From assembly GCA_000827265.1 (NCBI GenBank), contig KN834785.1:466636-530635 (forward strand): a stretch of 64,000 nucleotides of DNA. The letters run 5' to 3'. Under the pieces are notes generated by a model. It was not told where the DNA came from. It ran no database searches and saw nothing but the letters and a program-made list of their open reading frames with translations. Source of the stretch: Collybiopsis luxurians FD-317 M1 (Eukaryota; Basidiomycota; Agaricomycetes; Agaricales; Omphalotaceae). Positions within the stretch are counted from its first letter, which is position 1, and each line of letters begins with the position of its first letter. Positions 59,601-64,000 of the stretch are shown here, piece by piece. A program made the position numbers and the translations under genes.

Positions 59601-61276
59601 TATGGGGTTTCCTGGTGGAAGTGAAAACAGACTGCCAGGCATTGCGTGACATGCTATCTAATGACAAAATGAATGTGGCGCACGCATGGTGGAGGGATGG
59701 TATCTTAGCTCACCAGATTGTAGATGTTTGGCACATTCTGGGGAGGCTGAACATTGTAGCGGATGGACTCAGCCGCATGTGGGAAGGTCAGGACCGTGAG
59801 GAAGGGGACAGTAGTGAGTGGAACGTCAATGAGGACTGGGAGTCAGGGTTTGGTTTGGTAAATGATGTCTTTGGGGTTTCGGAGTCGACAGACTGGAGTG
59901 CATTGAAGGAACAGTTTGCAGACGAAGCAGTTTTTTTGGAGGCGCTGGGGGCACTGGAGGTGTTGAAAGGCAAAGGGGATGATGCAGCAAAGAGGAAGGC
60001 TCAGCACAAGGCAGGGAGGTTTATGGTGGAAGGCAACTGTTTGTGGAAGGTGGGGGGTAACGATGGGGTCAGGGACAGGGCAAGAGTCGAGTGCATTACG
60101 AAGGCCGAGGCACAGCAGATGGCTGTACAGCAGCATGACGCAGGTGGACATTGGGGTTGGGATCACATCAAGCTCGCACTACTGGATAGAATCTGTAGCC
60201 CCAAGCTGGATGACTCAGTGATGGTTGCCATTAGAGACTGTGCAAAGTGTAAGAATTTTGGTGCTTCACATATCCATGCCCTCCTCAACCTGATCACATG
60301 ATGCCACCCCTTCGAGCTTTTAGTGGGCAACTACCTGTCTATGTCGAAGGGGAAGGGTGGCTACCATACCCTAGGTGTGTATCTCGACACCTTCTCGCAG
60401 CACATTTGGGTCGACAAATTCAAAACGGCGGGATCTGCAAAGACAACCATTAGTAGCCTGAACTCCATTTTTAACAGGTACCTGCCTTCAGAGACCTTCA
60501 TGTCAGATGGTGGGTCACATTTCGACAACAGGGAAGTGGATGTGTTCTGCAAGAAGTGGGGCGTAAAACATCATGTCACGCTGGCATATTTGCCGTGGGT
60601 CAACAGCTTGGTGGAGGGTACTAACAAGTTGCTGCTTCACATTCTAAAGAGGTTGTGCGCGCCAGAGCTTGGGGAGGATTCGGAAGAGTTCATGAGCATG
60701 GGTTGGGGATCATTGCCTAGCCTGTGGCCGGAGTTTTTGGACAAAGCAATTTGGATTCTGAACATGTGTATCCTGCCGGCTTTTCGATTTTTGCTGAAGG
60801 AGCTTCTATTCGGTGCTGTGGTGAACACACATCATTCTGGCTTGGAGGAAGCTTCGTCGGTGCTTCGGGCAGATAAGGTCACGTTGCAGGCTGCGTATGT
60901 GGAGCAGCAGCATCTCGATGGATACGAGGCTACCCTGCAGCATGCGGCCAAGAGGAAGGCGTTGTTCAATAGGAAGGTTTTGAGGAGATGGCCTCGGGAG
61001 GTTGTGTTCATGGAGGGTGATTTGGTACAAATCAGGCAGAGCAACTTGGAGTACACGTTCAGGACAGAGAAGAAGTTGCTCCTGCAGTGGTCGGTTCCTG
61101 TAAGGATGGTGAAGCGTAGGGTGAACTCATACAGGCTGGAAATGTTAACGGGAGCTTCAATAGCGGGGGAGTTCTCGGTGAGGCGTTTGAGAAGGTTCAT
61201 CCCAAGGGAGGGTACAAGATTGGCAGAGGTTCAGCAGTCGGTAGAGCAGCTACGACAGGTGGCGGCTGCGGTGTAG
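56648..61276 (+). pseudogene. Gypsy Pol: protease, RT, RNase H, integrase; two TGA stops
   Basis: A single frame, broken by TGA at 57830 and 60299. The protease has MVDNGAMVAAMDS (about 56886) and FLFGKPLLEQF. RT carries WRICQNFGQIN, CLFDFASGFYAC and LFMDDGGA (about 58900). RNase H starts at LTTDGCKEGFAAVLA. The integrase zinc motif is HDAGGHWGWDH...CAKCKNFG (about 60140-60260). The catalytic core keeps Asp in FMSDGGSHF and Glu in LVEGTNKLLL, but the first Asp is Asn (LLVGNYLSM, about 60325), a change that fits ggcgac to ggcaac at CpG. The C-terminus (VRRLRRFIPREGTR) ends at 61276. RT looks intact; integration should not work. Confidence 0.9.
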
Positions 61277-61310
61277 GGGGTTGTGGGCGACAAGGGTGTC
61301 GCCGTTTTTT

Positions 61311-61323
61311 AAGAGGGGGCACA
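61311..61323 (+). other. Polypurine tract of the gypsy element
   Basis: AAGAGGGGGCACA directly precedes the 3' LTR. Confidence 0.75.
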
Positions 61324-61494
61324 TGGAGTAGGGGGTTCAGGAGGATCAGAGGCAAGGCAGGGATCATTGGAGATTCAGTTGTTTGTCATTGTTAGGATCG
61401 GAGCCTTACCAGATAGCATAGTTTAGCGTAGAGGACAGATCATCATCATCATCGCAAGTCTATTTGCAGTCTATTCTACTGAGAGGCCACTCCA
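61324..61494 (+). repeat. 3' LTR of the gypsy element
   Basis: 171 bp, the same length as the 5' LTR, with seven substitutions and no indel. CAGT follows directly. Confidence 0.92.
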
Positions 61495-61585
61495 CAGTGC
61501 ATGAGGATTCTGGAAGTACCACCAACCACTGGGAGTGCAGACTATTGTGATAGTAGGTTTTGGGACTTCATGGATTAATGAGAAT

Positions 61586-61787
61586 TGTTATTATTATGCT
61601 TGAGCTTTAACTCAAGCTTATATACTTAAGTACATTGTATCTAGAATGTTCTACAACTTGCTAATAAGTACTGTAAGTAACAAGTGAATAAGTACTAGTG
61701 GAACATGGGAAAATGTTCCCAAAGATTCTGGAGCATTCTATATGCATCAATATGCATCTATACACATGATGTCATAGTCCTGCAACA
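61586..61787 (-). repeat. Probable 3' LTR of the minus-strand copia fragment
   Basis: On the minus strand TGTTGCAGG follows the pol stop and a GAGGGGGAG purine tract. The likely end is ...ATAATAACA at 61586. It differs from the LTR of the other copia element, so it is a different family. Confidence 0.6.
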
Positions 61788-61794
61788 CTCCCCC

Positions 61795-63435
61795 TCAAGC
61801 GTGACACATCCCAAGAAGGTTAACAAGATGTTTGTGCTTGTAGCGGTCAAGTCCTTTAGTAAGAATATCTGCCACATTATCTTCTGTTGCGCAGTAAATG
61901 ACTGATACCCTGTTAGAGGCAATATTCTCCCAAATGAAATGGTGCCAAATATCAATGTGTTTAGAATGAGCATGGAAACCAGAATTCTGGGCAAATGCAA
62001 TGGCACTGCGGTTGTCAACACAAGTGTCTAAGGGATCTTCACATGGCAGACCAAGTTCTGAGAAAAATGTACAAAGCCAAAGAGCTTCATGAGTAGAAGA
62101 TGATAATGCCATGTATTCAGCTTCCATACTTGACAAAGTGACTGTGGGCTGTTTCTTGGATTTCCAAGTGACTGCTCCCCCTGCATTCATGGCAACATAG
62201 CTGGAGATTGACCATCTATCATCAATGCTATTTCCCCAATTGGCATTGCTGTATACATGAAGTTCTTGATCATTTGACTTCATATATTTGATTCCCAAGG
62301 TGCATGTGCCCTGTATGTATCAAAGAGCACATTTGGCAGTGGTCAGATGGACAGGGCCTGGGTTGGTACTGAATTGGGAAAGGTTTTGAACAGCAAAGGC
62401 AATGTCGGAATGAGCGAATATGGCAGCAAACATCAAAGATCCAATGATGTTCTGATAGATAGCCTTGATTTCTGGGTATGATTCCTCTTTGGATAGCTTT
62501 GCAAGTTTGATATGTGTGTCCATAGGTGAATGAACAGGTTTGCAGTCAGACATACTGAACCTGTCAAGAATGTGAGTGAGGTACTGAGTCTGAGTGAGAA
62601 TGATAGAGTTGGAACTGGAGTGAATTTCCATTCCTAAAAGCTGTCAGAGCTCTCCTAGCTTTTGAATAGAAAATTCAGAGGCAAATTGATCCTCAATCTG
62701 GGACATCAATTCATCTGTAGAAGCAAAAATAGACACATTGTCAACATGCACAGCGACAATGATTAATCCATTGTCAGATCTTCGAATATAGACACATTGA
62801 TCTGATAGGAATCAGGTGAATCTGAGCTTTTTGAAGTGAGAATCAAGGGTAAGGTTCCACACTTGGCCAGCTTGTTTTAAGCCATAGAGGGAACATTCGA
62901 GTTTACATACTCGAGTGGTTCCATCTTCATATCCTTCTGGCTGCATCATGTATATTTCTTCATCAAGTTTACCATTGAGGTATGCACCCACAACATCAAC
63001 AACATGAGCTTTCAGGTTGTATTGTGCCATGAGTGAAATGAGCAGCCGGACAGTTTCTATTTGGACTACAGGTGCAAAAGTTTCATCATAGTCAATGCCA
63101 GGGATTTGAGAAAATCCTTTGGCAACAAGCTGAGCCTTGTATCTTGTGATATTGCCTTCTGCATTGCATTTGAGTCTGAACACCCATTTATTTGCAATAG
63201 CATTTCGGTCAGCAGGGCATGCTGTGAGCCAGTAAGTTTCTAACTTCTGCAACTGATTGATTTCAGCGTCCATGGCTTCTTTCCACTTTGGCCAGTCTGG
63301 GTGCAATTGAGCTTCTGCAACTGTGAGTGGTTCATTTTCCATGCATCAGGTTTTGGTGATTGTCACGAAGTGGTTTACAGCGGAGTGGCTTTCAAGAGCA
63401 CGGTAATCAGTTTAGGCAAAGTCTGGTCCCAATTG
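61795..63435 (-). pseudogene. Copia Pol fragment: RT and RNase H, 5'-truncated
   Basis: The minus-strand frame runs from about 63410 to 61795, homologous to the C-terminal third of the copia element at 30712. TGA stops lie at 63346, 62812, 62644 and 62320, all in one frame. RT shows WKEAMDAEINQLQ, KWVFRLKCNAEGN, VVDVVGAYLNGKLDEEIYM and GLKQAGQVWN; the YVDD box reads VHVDN. RNase H (NANWGNSIDDRWSIS, LSSMEAEYMAL, ADILTKGLDRYKH) ends GMCHA. Near 63415 a one-base change breaks the frame and homology then ends. Gag, protease and integrase are absent. Confidence 0.88.
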
Positions 63436-64000
63436 ACAGAGTTAATTAAATAGTCTACTGGTACAAGCAGGATACTCACCTGGTCCCAATCAACAGAGAG
63501 GTCAAGATGGGGACTCAGGTTACAGGTGGTAGGTATATATACTGTAGTAAGCTGTAAGAGGGACTAATGCTACTGGAGGACAAGACGAGAAACTAATGCT
63601 ACTGGAAGACAATAGCTAAGTGACAGCTACGAGAATAAAAGGTATAGAGCATGTGGTCATGCAACAGATGCGAGAAGAGAAACAAGGACAGTTCATTAAT
63701 AAAACAATGACAGTGGGAACGAAATAGAAAAAGAACAATGATACCGTGTGGAGTGGAGATAGGGAGGAGTTGTATGTCCAAAAGGTATTGATATGAAAGT
63801 TAGTCATAAATGCGGTCATGTGAAAGGTGTATAGTAAAAGAGAAATGAATAGGGGTTAGGAATGGATGTTTGTACCAGCTTTACGACACTTATCTCCTTT
63901 GACACCAGTGGACTATAACTGGTCTTCTTTTCTTGGACTTCTGTTTATTCACTTCCCAATTCTTTCTCTTTCTGCTCATACATAGAGAAGGGAGTTGGAG
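63436..64000 (-). repeat. Possible LTR-like region at the window end
   Basis: A TATA-like tatatatac (about 63532) and the motif tatcctgcttgta (about 63462-63474, minus strand) mirror 1380-1640. The word ctggtcccaat.gacagag is repeated at about 63422 and 63480, and actaatgctactgga at about 63565 and 63592. No gene is seen. Confidence 0.3.

Larger units (their letters stand above)
55017..61494 (+). mobile_element. Complete but inactive Ty3/gypsy LTR retrotransposon
   Basis: Two 171-bp LTRs (55017-55187 and 61324-61494) begin TGGAGT and end ACTCCA. A 4-bp target duplication CAGT lies at 55013-55016 and 61495-61498. Internal order is PBS, Gag, protease, RT, RNase H, integrase, PPT, which is the gypsy order. 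The LTRs differ at seven positions, all CpG transitions. Stops and an integrase active-site change make it inactive. Confidence 0.93.

Overview
The window looks like nuclear DNA of a filamentous basidiomycete, most likely a mushroom-forming agaricomycete. The signs are very short introns (45-68 nt in most genes), TPR-type NLR proteins of the mushroom kind, a KDZ transposase relic, Ty1/copia and Ty3/gypsy retrotransposons, and interstitial TTAGGG-like repeats. Two runs of N (10850-11593 and 44349-44368) show that this is a scaffold.

Layout. 1-5985: broken gypsy Gag on the minus strand, then non-coding DNA with foldback repeats. 5986-14727: two NLR genes in head-to-head orientation, separated by a hairpin repeat and an assembly gap. 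15475-16474: remnant of an ABC-C transporter NBD2. 16475-28290: a CpG-rich block holding one large gene, a bHLH transcription factor in five exons on the minus strand (19408-23730). 28290-64000: CpG-poor, repeat-rich DNA with a complete but dead copia element (30712-35397), a broken NLR split by an insertion (35577-40300), a second NLR remnant (42171-43290), a long foldback (43537-44883), a KDZ transposase relic (about 47850-50347), a tRNA-like locus, a complete but dead gypsy element (55017-61494) and a 5'-truncated copia copy on the minus strand (61586-63435).

Working together. The four NLR copies form one local family. Each intact protein appears to carry a degenerate NB-ARC-like module with no P-loop, followed by an active-looking NB-ARC and an array of 42-residue TPRs. 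The two introns sit at equivalent places in the two NB-ARC modules and have the same phase, which argues that the tandem arose by duplication inside the gene. This is the best candidate here for an undescribed architecture. Fungal NLRs of this type are thought to act in non-self recognition and regulated cell death; no effector domain can be recognised at the N-terminus.

Mutation pattern. Every difference between the two LTRs of the copia element (9 of 9) and of the gypsy element (7 of 7) is a transition at a CpG or at a CA/TG pair that implies an ancestral CpG. All 12 internal in-frame stops counted in the three pol-bearing elements are TGA. This fits cytosine methylation followed by deamination across the repeat compartment, in contrast to the CpG-rich block around the transcription factor.
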